From: Streptomyces sp. RB17
Lineage (GTDB): Bacteria > Actinomycetota > Actinomycetes > Streptomycetales > Streptomycetaceae
Assembly (NCBI RefSeq): GCF_009604455.1
Contig: NZ_WEGL01000017.1
Coordinates: forward strand, 1 to 62,883
Direction of reading: 5' to 3'
Length of the DNA stretch: 62,883 nt
This document shows, piece after piece, positions 17,059-25,616 of the stretch; the stretch's first letter is position 1; every line of letters starts with the position of its first letter. Position numbers and translations under genes: made by a program. Below the pieces are notes generated by a model that was not told where the DNA came from, did no database searches, and saw only the letters and a list, made by a program, of their open reading frames with translations.

Positions 17059-17892
17059 TTACACGAAGTCCTCGAAGGTGAGCTGCTGCGGAATGTCCGC
17101 GAGTGGTTCGGGCGGCTGGTCGAAGACGATCCGGTGGTCGCTCCCGGCGGTCCGGCTGATGGGCGGTCGGCCGCCGAGCGCTGGGTGCGGCCGCTTCTGG
17201 TTGTAGTAGTTCACGAACTCCGCGAGCGCGGCGCGGCGTTCACGCTCGGCCGTGTAGTCGCGGACGTACGCCGCCTCGCGGGTGAGCGTCCCGTTATACC
17301 TCTCCACCTTCCCGTTCGTGCGCGGCGTGTGCGGCCTGGTCCGCTTGTGCTTCGTACCGGTTGCGGCGAGGGCGTCAGCCCAGGTTGTAGACCGGTAGCA
17401 GGCGCCGTTGTCGGTGAGGCAGCGGCGGATCGGTGTGATGCCGTGGGCGGCGAAGAACGAAACGGCCCGGTGCCAGAAGGCGACCGCGGTGACGGCCTTC
17501 TCCTCGACCAGGGCCTTGGTGTACGCGAGCCGGGAGTGGTCGTCGAGCGCCGAATGCAGGTACGTGTATCCGACCTTGCCGGAGCCGGGACCGGTGCGTT
17601 TGGAGGCGCGGGCGGACTCGGTGCCGACGCCGTGCATCCGCCGGCCGCCGCCGGTCGGGACGCGTCCGAGCTTCTTGATGTCGACGTGGACCAGGTCGCC
17701 GACCCGGTCGTGCTCGTAGCGGATGACCTCGCGCAGTTGCTCGCCGGTCGGTGGATCGAGGTCCCGGAGCCGGTTGAGTCGAACCCGCAGGCACAGGCGC
17801 AGACGTTCTTCGGGGGTCAGCGGTGCGTTCCGATGTGCCCTGCTGGTGGTGCTCCTGGACTCGGGGGCCGCGTTCACCGGGAGCCCTGGCAT
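17059..17892 (-). mobile_element. IS481-family transposase, N-terminally truncated
   Basis: A 277-residue open frame carries the whole DDE core: HVDIKKLGRVPTGGGRRMHG (first Asp), YTYLHSALDDHSRLAYTKAL, RCLTDNGACYRS (second Asp) and TPRTNGKVERYNGTLTREAA (Glu), ending LTFEDFV. The N-terminal HTH half expected in IS481 proteins (about 320 residues in total) is missing; the first 25 residues look unrelated. Its 3' end lies 22 bp from the DUF6233 stop and its 5' edge 33 bp from a VOC gene stop, so this is a partly deleted insertion. Confidence 0.85.
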
Positions 17893-17925
17893 GTCGGGGC
17901 TCCCGGTGAGCGACTGTGCGTGGCG

Positions 17926-18324
17926 TCAGCGTGCGAACTTTTCGATGGCCGCTGGGGTGACGGGGGTGAAGAAGTTGACGAGGTTGCCGTCGGGGTCACG
18001 GAAGAGCAGCGACCGGTTGCCCCAGGGCATCGTGGTGGGCTCGTTGACGAAGTCGGTGACGAAGCCGGTCAGGTTCTGGTGAACGCGGTCCACGTCGTCG
18101 ACGAGGAACTCGGTGATCACGCTGTGGTTGTCCGCCGGGCGGGCAGAGCCCGGGGCGAACAGCGGGACCGTGCGGGTGCCGGCGATGGCGAGGGTGGCGC
18201 CCGCGGTCTTGAGTTCGGCGAAGTCCTCGGTGGCCCACGTCGCCCGCGCCCCTGTGGCTCGCTCGTAGAAGTCGACGAGGCGCGCTACGTCGCTGGTGAT
18301 GATGCGGATCGAGACGAAGTCCAT
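17926..18324 (-). CDS. VOC-family (glyoxalase/bleomycin-resistance) protein
   Basis: A 132-residue single-domain VOC protein, beginning MDFVSIRIITSDVARLVDFY and ending with the LFRDPDGNLVNFFTP strand that usually carries a metal ligand. The family covers glyoxalases, dioxygenases and antibiotic-binding proteins; the substrate is unknown. AAGGAG precedes ATG 18324. It diverges from a WYL regulator gene with 93 bp between starts, an arrangement repeated across Streptomyces, and is probably controlled by it. Confidence 0.85.
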   Translation of the reverse strand: MDFVSIRIITSDVARLVDFYERATGARATWATEDFAELKTAGATLAIAGTRTVPLFAPGSARPADNHSVITEFLVDDVDRVHQNLTGFVTDFVNEPTTMPWGNRSLLFRDPDGNLVNFFTPVTPAAIEKFAR

Positions 18325-18379
18325 GGGAATCTCCTTGGCTGTGCTGGAGGCGTGCACGTCGCAGGCTAGGAGAAATAGT

Positions 18380-18397
18380 GGACAGAATCGGTCCTGT
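18380..18397. promoter_or_regulatory. Operator-like inverted repeat between VOC and WYL genes
   Basis: The sequence GGACAGAATCGGTCCTGT contains nested half-matches (GGAC/GTCC and ACAG/CTGT) in the short divergent spacer. It is a plausible binding site for the WYL regulator. This is inference from position and symmetry only. Confidence 0.4.
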
Positions 18398-18417
18398 ATT
18401 CGCGTTAGGCTGCGGAC

Positions 18418-19407
18418 ATGCCTCGCCCCACCGGCCGCGTGCTGACACTCCTGGAGCTGCTGCAGTCGGGCGGCATCCGGACGGCGGCCGAACTCGCCGA
18501 CCGGCTCGGCGTCGAAGGGCGCACCGTGCGCCGGTACGTGGACCAGCTGATCGACCTCGACGTGCCCGTGGAATCGGTGCGCGGCCGCTACGGCGGGTAC
18601 CGGCTTGCCCCCGGGTACCGCTTGCCTCCGCTCATGCTCAGCGACGACGAGGCGCTGGCCGTGCTGCTCGGCCTGGTCGCGGGCCGCCGGGCAGGGTTGA
18701 CGACGACGGAGCGCGCGGCAAGCGAGACGGCATCGGCGAAGATCCGGCGGGTGCTGCCCAAGCACATCGCCCGTCGGCTCGACACACTCCTGGCAGCTCT
18801 CGCCTTCACGGATCAGCCCGGCGAGTTCGACACCCCGGACGCTGGGGTCCTGCTCACGATCGCCGATGCGGTGCGCCACCACCGACCGGTCTCGATCCGC
18901 TACACCGACCGTGACGGACGGCGCAGCGAACGCACGCTGCACGCGTACGGGATCGTCGCCCATGCGGGCCGGTGGTACGTCACGGGCAAGGACGCCCAGA
19001 TCGGCGAGGACCGAACCTTGCGGCTCGATCGCATCGCAGACGCGCGGACCCTGCCCGGCTCATTCGAAGCGCCCGTAGGTACCAGTCCGGCACAGCGCGT
19101 GTTGTCAGGGCTCGCCACGGCCGAGTACCAGCATGAGGTGACCTTGCGGATCCACGGGACAGTTGAGCAGATCCGCGCCCACCTTCCGGCCAGCGTCGCG
19201 AGCCTGGAGGAGCACAAGCCCGCGGCGGGCCAGGACCCGGCGGCCGAGCACTGGCTGCGCGTAGAGCTGCGGGCGGAACGACTCGACTGGTTGCCTCCGG
19301 TACTCGCCGCACTCGACCAGCCGTTCGTCATCGAGCGCCCCGATGAACTCCGCGACCTCGTCATCGCGCTCGCCGAGCGCCTCACGTCCTATGCCCGCCG
19401 AGCCTGA
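18418..19407 (+). CDS. HTH/WYL-domain transcriptional regulator
   Basis: A 329-residue regulator. The N-terminal winged helix (about 1-60, GGIRTAAELADRLGVEGRTVRRYVDQL) binds DNA. A WYL domain follows around 140-220 (VSIRYTDRDGRRSERTLHAY and GRWYVTGKD), with a WCX-type C-terminal extension to about 325. WYL domains sense nucleic-acid or small ligands. It is divergently paired with the VOC gene, its probable target. The start at ATG 18418 agrees with the family N-terminus MPRPTGRVLTLLELLQ. Confidence 0.87.
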   Translation: MPRPTGRVLTLLELLQSGGIRTAAELADRLGVEGRTVRRYVDQLIDLDVPVESVRGRYGGYRLAPGYRLPPLMLSDDEALAVLLGLVAGRRAGLTTTERAASETASAKIRRVLPKHIARRLDTLLAALAFTDQPGEFDTPDAGVLLTIADAVRHHRPVSIRYTDRDGRRSERTLHAYGIVAHAGRWYVTGKDAQIGEDRTLRLDRIADARTLPGSFEAPVGTSPAQRVLSGLATAEYQHEVTLRIHGTVEQIRAHLPASVASLEEHKPAAGQDPAAEHWLRVELRAERLDWLPPVLAALDQPFVIERPDELRDLVIALAERLTSYARRA

Positions 19408-19439
19408 CAGCGAGGAACCAATGTCATGAGATGGCACAA

Positions 19440-20360
19440 CTAGGCGCTGCGCGGCCGGCGGCCGGACATCCTCTTCGCTGTGGTCTTCTTCGCCGCGGCC
19501 TTCTTGGCTGGCTGCTTCTTCGCGGCCGCCTTCTTGGGCTTCGGGAGCTCGTGCACCTCGGCGGGCCCGGCGCCCTCGCCTCGGGTGGCCTTCGCCTTCT
19601 CGACGGATGCGTTCAACGCGGCCATCAGGTCGAGCACCTGGGCCGGCGCTTCTGGCGCGGGCGCCTCTGGCAGCGGCTTCTCCTCGCGTTTCGCCTCGAT
19701 GATCTGGGCGATTGCCTCGGTGTAGCGGTCCTGGAACTCGGGGCCCTCCAGGGACTCGGTGGTCATGGTGTCCATCAGGGCGAGCGCCCCCTTGATCTCG
19801 TCTTCGGTCACCTCGGTCGGCGGCGGCAGCAGCTCGGTGGGGTCGCGGATCTCGTCCGGCCAGCGCATGGCATGGAGGACGAGGACATCGTCGCGAACGC
19901 GGAGAAGCCCGAGTCTCTCCCTGCCGCTCCACGCGTACTTCGCGACGGCCACCTTGGCGGAACGCCCGAGTGCCTGGACGAGGAGCTTGTACGGCTTGGC
20001 CGCCACCTGGCTGGACGGCTGGAGGTAGTAACCCTCCGCGATCTTCAGAGGATCGATCGACCCCAAGGGCACGAACGCGTCGATCTCGATGGCGCGGGCG
20101 GTGGGCAGCGGGAGGTTACTCAGGTCCTCATCGGTGATCGGGATGACCTGAGTTTTGGTCAGCTCGTAGCCCTTGCCGATCTCGTCCTGGGAGACCTCCC
20201 GGTCCTCCAGCTCACAGATCTTCCGGTAGCGGATTCGGCCCTGGTCGGCCAGGTGGTACTGGTGGAATCTGATGCTGTGGTCCTCGGTGGCGCCCACGAC
20301 GTTGATCGGTACCGTGACCAATCCGAAAGAAATAGCGCCTGACCATATGGTGCGGGGCAT
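19440..20360 (-). CDS. ku: Ku protein of bacterial non-homologous end joining
   Basis: A 306-residue homodimeric DNA-end-binding protein. The N-terminus MPRTIWSGAISFGLVTVPIN and the segment RIRYRKICELEDREVSQDEI are diagnostic of bacterial Ku; the core beta-barrel ends near 255. The C-terminal tail is Lys/Ala-rich (KKAAAKKQPAKKAAAKK), as in Streptomyces Ku proteins, where it helps DNA threading and ligase recruitment. No LigD is in the window. It converges with the WYL gene 32 bp away. Several ku copies are common in Streptomyces, so this may be one of a set. Confidence 0.92.
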   Translation of the reverse strand: MPRTIWSGAISFGLVTVPINVVGATEDHSIRFHQYHLADQGRIRYRKICELEDREVSQDEIGKGYELTKTQVIPITDEDLSNLPLPTARAIEIDAFVPLGSIDPLKIAEGYYLQPSSQVAAKPYKLLVQALGRSAKVAVAKYAWSGRERLGLLRVRDDVLVLHAMRWPDEIRDPTELLPPPTEVTEDEIKGALALMDTMTTESLEGPEFQDRYTEAIAQIIEAKREEKPLPEAPAPEAPAQVLDLMAALNASVEKAKATRGEGAGPAEVHELPKPKKAAAKKQPAKKAAAKKTTAKRMSGRRPRSA

Positions 20361-20455
20361 CGGTAGACCTCCGTGATTGCCCCGAGCACCACCAGACTAC
20401 GAACGGCTCTGGCGTCCCGCATGCGCGCTCCCGGCCCGCGCCGCACTCTGAGAGG

Positions 20456-20680
20456 GTGACCGAGACACCGCAGGTGGTCGTCTACCCACCGGCCGAGGAC
20501 GGCGGCAGGCGGGTCCGCGTCGGCAGCCGGTTCATGGGCATGGCGTACACGCTGCTCGACATCGTCGAGTTCCTACGCCGGGCCGGATCCGAAGACGTGG
20601 AGCCCGAGGACGTGGCGGGTGCGGCCTGGGTGGAGTGGCGGGGCGTCGGGCCGGACGTTTGGACGCCGCCGCCCGGCTAG
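20456..20680 (+). CDS. Conserved hypothetical small protein
   Basis: A 74-residue protein from GTG 20456, diverging from ku. It has a plausible fold-like pattern (VVVYPPAEDGGRRVRVGSRF, YTLLDIVEFLRRAGSEDVEP, WVEWRGVGPDVW) of a type seen in short Streptomyces hypothetical proteins. No spaced ribosome site precedes the GTG, so it may be leaderless. Function unknown. Confidence 0.6.
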   Translation: MTETPQVVVYPPAEDGGRRVRVGSRFMGMAYTLLDIVEFLRRAGSEDVEPEDVAGAAWVEWRGVGPDVWTPPPG

Positions 20681-21422
20681 GGCCACCCCATCTCGTGCCG
20701 CCGCTTGGCCGGTGGCCGGCGCGGCGGCCCCGCCCAGCGCGCAACACAGGCGAGCACGCCCCGATCCCCGGCTGCGTTCGCGCCGCCTCTCCCGCCCTGT
20801 CTCTCACTCTCAACTCCAGCCAGGGACATGGGCGAAAAGCGGCCGCCACGGGGATGTCGCACCCCCCGACCACGCCCGTACGATGGGGGTGGCCTGAGCA
20901 GCCACGCCGACGTCGGCGAGGGCTCGCGCAAGACGCAAGGGCTGGCGCAAGAGATGTTCCGCCCAGGCGGGCGCTAATCGAACAACAGTGCCATCCGGGC
21001 CGAGATTCTGCGGCCGAGGTGACTGGAGGACGTCACCGGAACAGGCGCCGTGACCACTCCCCCGCCGCCGATCGCGGAGCCCGACCGGTCCGGGCTGACC
21101 TGCCCCGGCGACCAGGTCGGCCTGCGCGCCGACTGCCAGCGCAAGACCCACAAGTACGACAGAGGGTTGAGTGTTGCGTGCGGATCCTCTGAAGTGACGC
21201 GTTGAGCTGGGAGAATGCTGGTCCGGGTGCGCCCGGGGGCTGTCGGTCTCTGCCGCGGTTTTCCGTCCTGCAGAATCGACCAGGTTGCAGGGGACCGCAC
21301 TCCGGACTGCGTGAACGCCCGCCGGTGTATCCGCCCGATGTCCTTGGTCACCGCCTCAAGACGGAGCTGAAGGGCGCGTCAGGATCCTTCCTGAAGGCGG
21401 CGAAGGCCTCGCGTGCGCGGCC
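20681..21422. other. Region without a confident gene
   Basis: About 740 bp. A short rightward frame from GTG 21049 reads VTTPPPPIAEPDRSGLTCPG and DQVGLRADCQRKTHKYDRG before stopping. It looks protein-like but matches nothing I can name. The rest shows shadow frames only, so this is likely degraded sequence. Confidence 0.35.
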
Positions 21423-22214
21423 TTACCGGATGAGGAGGTCGCCCAGCTCGTAGCTTCCAGGCTCTCGGTCGAGGCGGACTGCTATGGCCTCATCGGGGCG
21501 ACCTTGGTTTTCCAAGACGCCTGCCAGCGTCTCCCGGCGGAGGTAGAACTCGTCGTCGGTGAGGCCCTCGAGTATGGCGATGGATTCGTCGGCCCGTCCG
21601 GTTTCGGAGAGCAGCCATACCCGGAGGCGGGCCAGCTTCTCTTCCCATTCCGCCAGGTGCATGCGGCCGTCCTCGTCGTCGGCGAGCTGAGGCGGCCGGG
21701 AAGCGAGCTCAGCGAGGAGGTCGCAGGCGGTGTCGAGGTGGCCGCGTTCGACCAGCTTCATCAGCGGACCCTGTTCGTAGCAGCCGCAGTCCCGGTCGGC
21801 CAGTAGCGGGCCGGCGGCTTCCAGGGCTTCGTCGGGCCGTCCGTGGCGCACCAGCAGGTCGGCGAGATGGGCCGGCCCGCGCATGGGGTGGTCCGCCGCG
21901 GCGCGCCGGGCCACGGCGAAGGCGGCATCGGTGAGGCCGAGTTCCTCCAGCTTGCCGATCAGTTTGCCAACTGCGTACTGGCCGTAGGAGCGCTTTGTGA
22001 GCTCCTCCAGGTCCTGCAGCCGTTCGTGACGGGCTAGTAGCTGGGCGAGCTCTTCAACGACGTTCACGCTGACGGAGTTGCCGGTGCCGAGGTTTCGCTG
22101 CAGCGCCTGGACGGCCTCGTCCAGGCGGCCTTGCCGTTCCAGAACCTGCGCCGGCATGACCGTGGCCAGGAGCGGATGGCCGGTCTGCAATTCCTGCTCC
22201 ACAATCGGAGTCAT
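21423..22214 (-). CDS. TPR-like repeat protein, start uncertain, possibly 5'-truncated
   Basis: At least 263 residues of helical repeats with TPR character: AQVLERQGRLDEAVQALQRN, LADLLVRHGRPDEALEAAGP, RLRVWLLSETGRADESIAIL, AGVLENQGRPDEAIAV. Such proteins mediate protein contacts; no partner can be named. ATG 22214 is the first reasonable start, though conserved-looking residues (CDEQVVDL) precede it. Upstream, at 22247-22314, is an inverted repeat containing an IS-end-like sequence, so the original 5' end may have been lost. The open frame extending to 22622 overlaps the next gene and is not convincing. Confidence 0.6.
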   Translation of the reverse strand: MTPIVEQELQTGHPLLATVMPAQVLERQGRLDEAVQALQRNLGTGNSVSVNVVEELAQLLARHERLQDLEELTKRSYGQYAVGKLIGKLEELGLTDAAFAVARRAAADHPMRGPAHLADLLVRHGRPDEALEAAGPLLADRDCGCYEQGPLMKLVERGHLDTACDLLAELASRPPQLADDEDGRMHLAEWEEKLARLRVWLLSETGRADESIAILEGLTDDEFYLRRETLAGVLENQGRPDEAIAVRLDREPGSYELGDLLIR

Positions 22215-22246
22215 CAGGTCCACCACTTGTTCATCGCAGCCCGCGC

Positions 22247-22314
22247 CCTTGGTTGCATCCACGAGGCCCTTAGGACTCCTAGCAAAAGGAGGCCCAGAGG
22301 CGGCGCAACCAAGG
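22247..22314. repeat. Inverted repeat enclosing an IS-terminus-like 20-mer
   Basis: CCTTGGTTGC (22247-22256) and GCAACCAAGG (22305-22314) are perfect arms. Inside lies AGGACTCCTAGCAAAAGGAG (22272-22291), which matches 18 of 20 bases of the reverse complement of 26368-26387, the outer end of the IS5-type element at 25792. It probably marks an insertion or deletion scar next to the start of the TPR-like gene. Confidence 0.5.
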
Positions 22315-22423
22315 AGCGGGGAGGTGGCTCCGTTGACGCTCCGATTTTCGCTGTTCGCCGTGCCACTCACCGACATCCCGCTCACGCCGCTGGTGGCCGG
22401 CCTCGCCCTTGGTGGCCGCCCGG

Positions 22424-22870
22424 CTAGCTTCCTTCGGCGCCTAGTTGGCGCAAGAGACTGCGGTTGTCGGTGCGTACCCACTCCTCGATGAGGCGTCCCC
22501 GGTCGTCGAAGCGGAAGATGTTGATCAGGTCGAACACGATGCGTTTGCCGTTGGGCGGCAGCGGGCCGGCCGGTGACTGGGTGAACTCGCGGGCGAAGGT
22601 GCCTTCGATCCATGTCTGGCAAGCCAGGTGGTCACCTTCGGCCACCACGATGCCGCGCCGGATCGCTCGCTCGTCGAAGGCCTCGCGCACGGAGTCGAAG
22701 TAGGCGGTGAGCCCGGCGAAGTCGGACTCGAAGCCGTCCGGCCCGTGGAAGCGAAACTTCTCCGTGTCGAAGTACGTCACGGCCTCAGCCGGATCCTCGC
22801 CCGACACCTCCAGCTCACCCGCGCGGATCAGTCGCGCCACGAGTTCGTTTCGAGTGAATCGCTGTGTCAT
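22424..22870 (-). CDS. SnoaL-like / NTF2-fold protein
   Basis: A 148-residue NTF2-fold protein: FDTEKFRFHGPDGFESDFAG, YFDSVREAFDERAI, LACQTWIEGTFAREF, IVFDLINIFRFDDRGRLIEE, WVRTDNRSLL. The EEW pattern near the end is typical of SnoaL-like ester cyclases and of NTF2-type enzymes of unknown substrate. ATG 22870 was chosen because the fold begins there. It diverges from a LysR gene with 87 bp between starts, implying that LysR controls it. Confidence 0.8.
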   Translation of the reverse strand: MTQRFTRNELVARLIRAGELEVSGEDPAEAVTYFDTEKFRFHGPDGFESDFAGLTAYFDSVREAFDERAIRRGIVVAEGDHLACQTWIEGTFAREFTQSPAGPLPPNGKRIVFDLINIFRFDDRGRLIEEWVRTDNRSLLRQLGAEGS

Positions 22871-22896
22871 GTCACCAGCCTGCCCCCCTCCAGTCA

Positions 22897-22919
22897 TGCG
22901 GTCCAACGATGATTCCGCA
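22897..22919. promoter_or_regulatory. LysR-type operator candidate
   Basis: TGCGG and CCGCA form a perfect 5-bp inverted repeat separated by 13 bp in the divergent spacer between the SnoaL-like and LysR genes, where a LysR recognition site is expected. Assignment is by position and symmetry. Confidence 0.45.
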
Positions 22920-22957
22920 CCATTTCCATGACGAACACGCATGTTAGGCTCGCGGCC

Positions 22958-23863
22958 ATGGCCGAGTTCACCCTTGCGGGCCTCCGCGTCGTTCACCAGG
23001 TCGCCGCCGCGGGATCCTTCACTCGGGCCGCCGAGATGCTCGGTTACACACAGTCGGCCATCTCCCGCCAGGTCGCTGCCATGGAGGCGGCAGCCGGAGC
23101 ACCGATCTTCGACCGCCGACGACGAGGCGTGGCGCTCACCCCGGCAGGCCAGGTGCTCCTACGGCGCGCGACGGAGATCCTCGCCGACATGGCGGCGACC
23201 GAGCTGGAACTAGCCGGTCTGCGTGACCGGCTCGCAGGCCGCCTCACGATCGGCGCCTACCCCACCGCCGCCATGGCGTTGGTCCCGCGAGCGATGGCGC
23301 AGGTGACGTCCGGTCATCCGGGTCTCGCCGTGATCCTGGCGGAGGCCTCGACGCCCGCCCTGCTCCGGCGACTGCAGATCGGCCGGCTGGACGTGGCGGT
23401 CATCGGGGTCGGCCACGGCCTTCCGGATTACGACCTGAGCGAACTGAGGCAGACCACAGTGCTCCAAGGTGACCTTCTGGTGGCCGTCCCGGACACGCAC
23501 CGGTTCGCGGGCCACGCCGGCATCACCGTGCCGGACCTCGCCCAGGAGCACTGGATCGCCGGGGACGACGCGGCGGGCGAGCCGCAGTTCGGAGCCTGGC
23601 CGACCCTGCCGGACCCCCGCATCGCCCACACCGCGCGCAGCTGGTCGACACGCCTCGGCCTGGTCGCGGCCGGCCTAGGCATCACTGTCATCCCCGATGT
23701 GGCCCTACCTGCCCTGCCGACGGGTGTACGAGCCGTGGCCGTCACCGACAGCTCCTGGCCCGGACGCGCGACTGTCGCCGTGACCCGGCCACGCCCTTCC
23801 GCCCAGGCACAGGCGATGGTGACAGCCCTGCAGAATCAGGCCGCCTGTCTCCACAACGCCTGA
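22958..23863 (+). CDS. LysR-family transcriptional regulator
   Basis: A 301-residue protein. The N-terminal winged HTH (LRVVHQVAAAGSFTRAAEML, GYTQSAISRQVAAMEAAAG) is followed by a substrate-binding domain from about 90 (LTIGAYPTAAMALVPRAMAQ). The start at ATG 22958 was preferred over 22928 because it matches the usual MAEFTLAGLRV opening. It most likely regulates the divergent SnoaL-like gene and itself. The effector is unknown. Its 3' end meets an IS5 remnant. Confidence 0.87.
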   Translation: MAEFTLAGLRVVHQVAAAGSFTRAAEMLGYTQSAISRQVAAMEAAAGAPIFDRRRRGVALTPAGQVLLRRATEILADMAATELELAGLRDRLAGRLTIGAYPTAAMALVPRAMAQVTSGHPGLAVILAEASTPALLRRLQIGRLDVAVIGVGHGLPDYDLSELRQTTVLQGDLLVAVPDTHRFAGHAGITVPDLAQEHWIAGDDAAGEPQFGAWPTLPDPRIAHTARSWSTRLGLVAAGLGITVIPDVALPALPTGVRAVAVTDSSWPGRATVAVTRPRPSAQAQAMVTALQNQAACLHNA

Positions 23864-23889
23864 CTCCGGGCAGGAACGGCCTGAGGACG

Positions 23890-24130
23890 CCTACAAGAAG
23901 AGGTCTTCAGGCGACGCCGGCACATGATGCTGCAGCCGAGAGTGAGGAAGGCCTGGTGCAGGTCGTCGCGGATCTCCCAGCGGGTGCGCAGGCGGCGGAA
24001 CCAGTGCAGGAGCGCCAAGCCGGCTTCGACGACCCAGCGGTGAACGCCAAGGCCGGAGCCGTGCTGGCTGCCGCGGCGGGCGATGACCGGGCGGATGGTG
24101 GGGATATTCGAATCTCCCCACCCGGTGCTC
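23890..24130 (-). mobile_element. IS5-family transposase C-terminal remnant
   Basis: Leftward translation reads PTIRPVIARRGSQHGSGLGV, HRWVVEAGLALLHWFRRLRT, RWEIRDDLHQAFLTLGCSIM, CRRRLK, the standard C-terminal end of Streptomyces IS5 transposases including the ExxR-type region. The N-terminal two-thirds is absent. A related end occurs at about 33365-33445. Confidence 0.75.
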
Positions 24131-24785
24131 GGGCAGTCCTCAGGGTTGCTCGACTTGATTCCCCGGGCAGCCCCGCGCTGACCTGCGGACGGGCGCCACA
24201 AGGGAGGGACCGCCCGCCAGCCGGCCAGCACCAGGGCCGTGGCGGCCGGTCCAGGGTGCGCGCAGCGCATCGCGCGAGCGACGCCGAAGGCGCCCTTGAC
24301 GGGCCGGCGCGGCCCGGACACGACCGGGCGGCCCCGGCTCATGGGCCCCAGTAGTACTCGCCGAAGAAGCAACGGAGTAGCCCCTGACCTGGCCGGTTGG
24401 TGCGGAGCCGGCGGCTCGTTGGGCTGAACGAGTGAGTCCGGCGGCGAGGGGGGCGGGCAGATGGCAACGCGGGTGTTCTCCGATGAGGAGTTGGAGGCCC
24501 TGCGCTCCTTCCCGGCGATCGGTAAGCACCGCAGTAGGCGTCAGCGTCAACATCAGGAACACAGTGACCGGCCGGAACTTCGGCGGAAAGGAGACTTACG
24601 GCCTGGACACCAGTGGTGGCAATACTTGCGAAGCGATCGGCCGGACCCACCACTTGTACAGCGGTGGCAACTCGTTCTGGAACAGCGGAGCAGGCCAGCA
24701 CGGGAACTGCGGCGAACAAGGGCTGTCGACCCGCATCAGCCCGGGGGCCTGGCCCAAGCTGCCGAACTCAACCCAAGGGGGAAAC
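24131..24785. other. Mosaic debris region
   Basis: Apart from the Tn3 piece at 24461, no gene is recognisable. From about 24530 a rightward frame gives NIRNTVTGRNFGGKETYGLD and GNTCEAIGRTHHLYSGGNSF, a protein-like stretch of unknown family that runs without a stop into the secreted-protein frame. Confidence 0.35.
24461..24523 (+). mobile_element. Tn3-family transposase N-terminal scrap
   Basis: The peptide MATRVFSDEELEALRSFPAI at ATG 24461 is the characteristic opening of actinobacterial Tn3-family TnpA (DUF4158 domain). Similarity ends after about 21 residues. It is a very short remnant of a transposon end. Confidence 0.5.
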
Positions 24786-25277
24786 TTGCCTAGTTGGACT
24801 GGACGCGTCACCAAAGCCTTCGTCGCTGGCGCCATCGCCGTCGCAGGCGTGGTCGCCGGCACGGGAAGCGCCCACGCAGACCCCGCGACAGCCTGCCGAG
24901 CGGGGAGCAACAGCCCCACGGTCAATGTCACCAACACCATCTCCATCGGCTCCTGCTACTACGTCGAAGGCAACGGCTACACCATCTGGGGCTGGATCCC
25001 GTACCAGAACAACTCCGGCAGCGCCGTGACGTACTGCGCGCACGCGATCAACGTTTACAACCCCGGCGGCCCCTGGGCCCACGACTTCGGTTGCGACAGC
25101 ACTACTGACGCGCGGGAGGGGATGGCCTACCCGGGAAAGGCGCAGCCGTACCGGGGCTGGGGCTGGCAGACCTGGGATGCGCCGGCGGGCTCGTACGTGA
25201 TCTCGGCCGGGTTCTGGTTGAACGGCCGCTACCTCGGCGACGTTGAGAGCCCGATGACCAAGATCGGCGATCACTAA
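24786..25277 (+). CDS. Secreted protein of unknown function
   Basis: A 163-residue product from TTG 24786, five bases after AAGGGGG. Residues about 8-31 form a signal peptide (basic RVTK, hydrophobic AFVAGAIAVAGVVAGTG, cleavage after SAHA). The mature protein is about 132 residues with four cysteines (CRAGS, GSCYYVEG, TYCAHA, FGCDS) that could form two disulfides, and it is rich in Trp, Tyr and Gly (GYTIWGWIPYQNNSG, GWGWQTWDAPAGSYVISAGF). It resembles small extracellular beta-proteins, but I do not recognise the family. A longer in-frame reading from 24432 exists but would bury the signal peptide. Confidence 0.65.
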   Translation: MPSWTGRVTKAFVAGAIAVAGVVAGTGSAHADPATACRAGSNSPTVNVTNTISIGSCYYVEGNGYTIWGWIPYQNNSGSAVTYCAHAINVYNPGGPWAHDFGCDSTTDAREGMAYPGKAQPYRGWGWQTWDAPAGSYVISAGFWLNGRYLGDVESPMTKIGDH

Positions 25278-25288
25278 GGGGCAAGCAC

Positions 25289-25414
25289 ATGCCCGAGTGG
25301 ACCGGTGGCGGTGCCAACGAGGGTGACGCCGCCACAAATACGGCTGAGGACACCACCGCGGCCACCGAGGCGGACATGACCGCCGCGGAGCAGACCGAGC
25401 CAGCCAGCGAGTGA
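25289..25414 (+). CDS. Short acidic ORF (41 aa) downstream of the secreted protein
   Basis: ATG 25289 begins 11 bp after the secreted-protein stop, with GGGG six bases upstream. The product is acidic and Ala/Thr/Glu-rich (MPEWTGGGANEGDAATNTAE, ending EPASE), without cysteines or a signal. It could be a real co-translated small protein or chance coding; codon third positions are GC-rich as in genes. Function unknown. Confidence 0.4.
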   Translation: MPEWTGGGANEGDAATNTAEDTTAATEADMTAAEQTEPASE

Positions 25415-25475
25415 CGGAGCAGCACGAAGGCCCGGCACCCGTGATCGGATGCTGTTGGTTTACTTGGGGGCCCGT

Positions 25476-25616
25476 CTACTTCGCTCCGTCGATCGTGAGA
25501 TCGGCGGAGCGAAGTGCTGCGAAGTGGCCGGTGCGGGTGCGGGATCTCGGTGTGCCGGTGATGTGGGCGTCGATCCGGAACAGGTTGATCGCCGCTCCGG
25601 TGATGAGTGGCGTGAC
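25476..25616 (-). mobile_element. IS1182-like transposase C-terminal remnant
   Basis: Leftward frame of 46 residues, VTPLITGAAINLFRIDAHIT then GTPRSRTRTGHFAALRSADL to TAG at 25476. The pattern (TAAAINLxRL..W..G.PR..TRTSHFAAL) is the C-terminal end of IS1182-type DDE transposases. A strong 11-bp hairpin (ACTTCGCTCCG/CGGAGCGAAGT, 25478-25515) overlaps the last codons and may be part of the element end. Confidence 0.5.

Noticed and set aside
25478..25515. Independent terminator hairpin
   Set aside because: It overlaps the last codons of the IS1182-like remnant and is more simply part of that element; no intact gene ends there.
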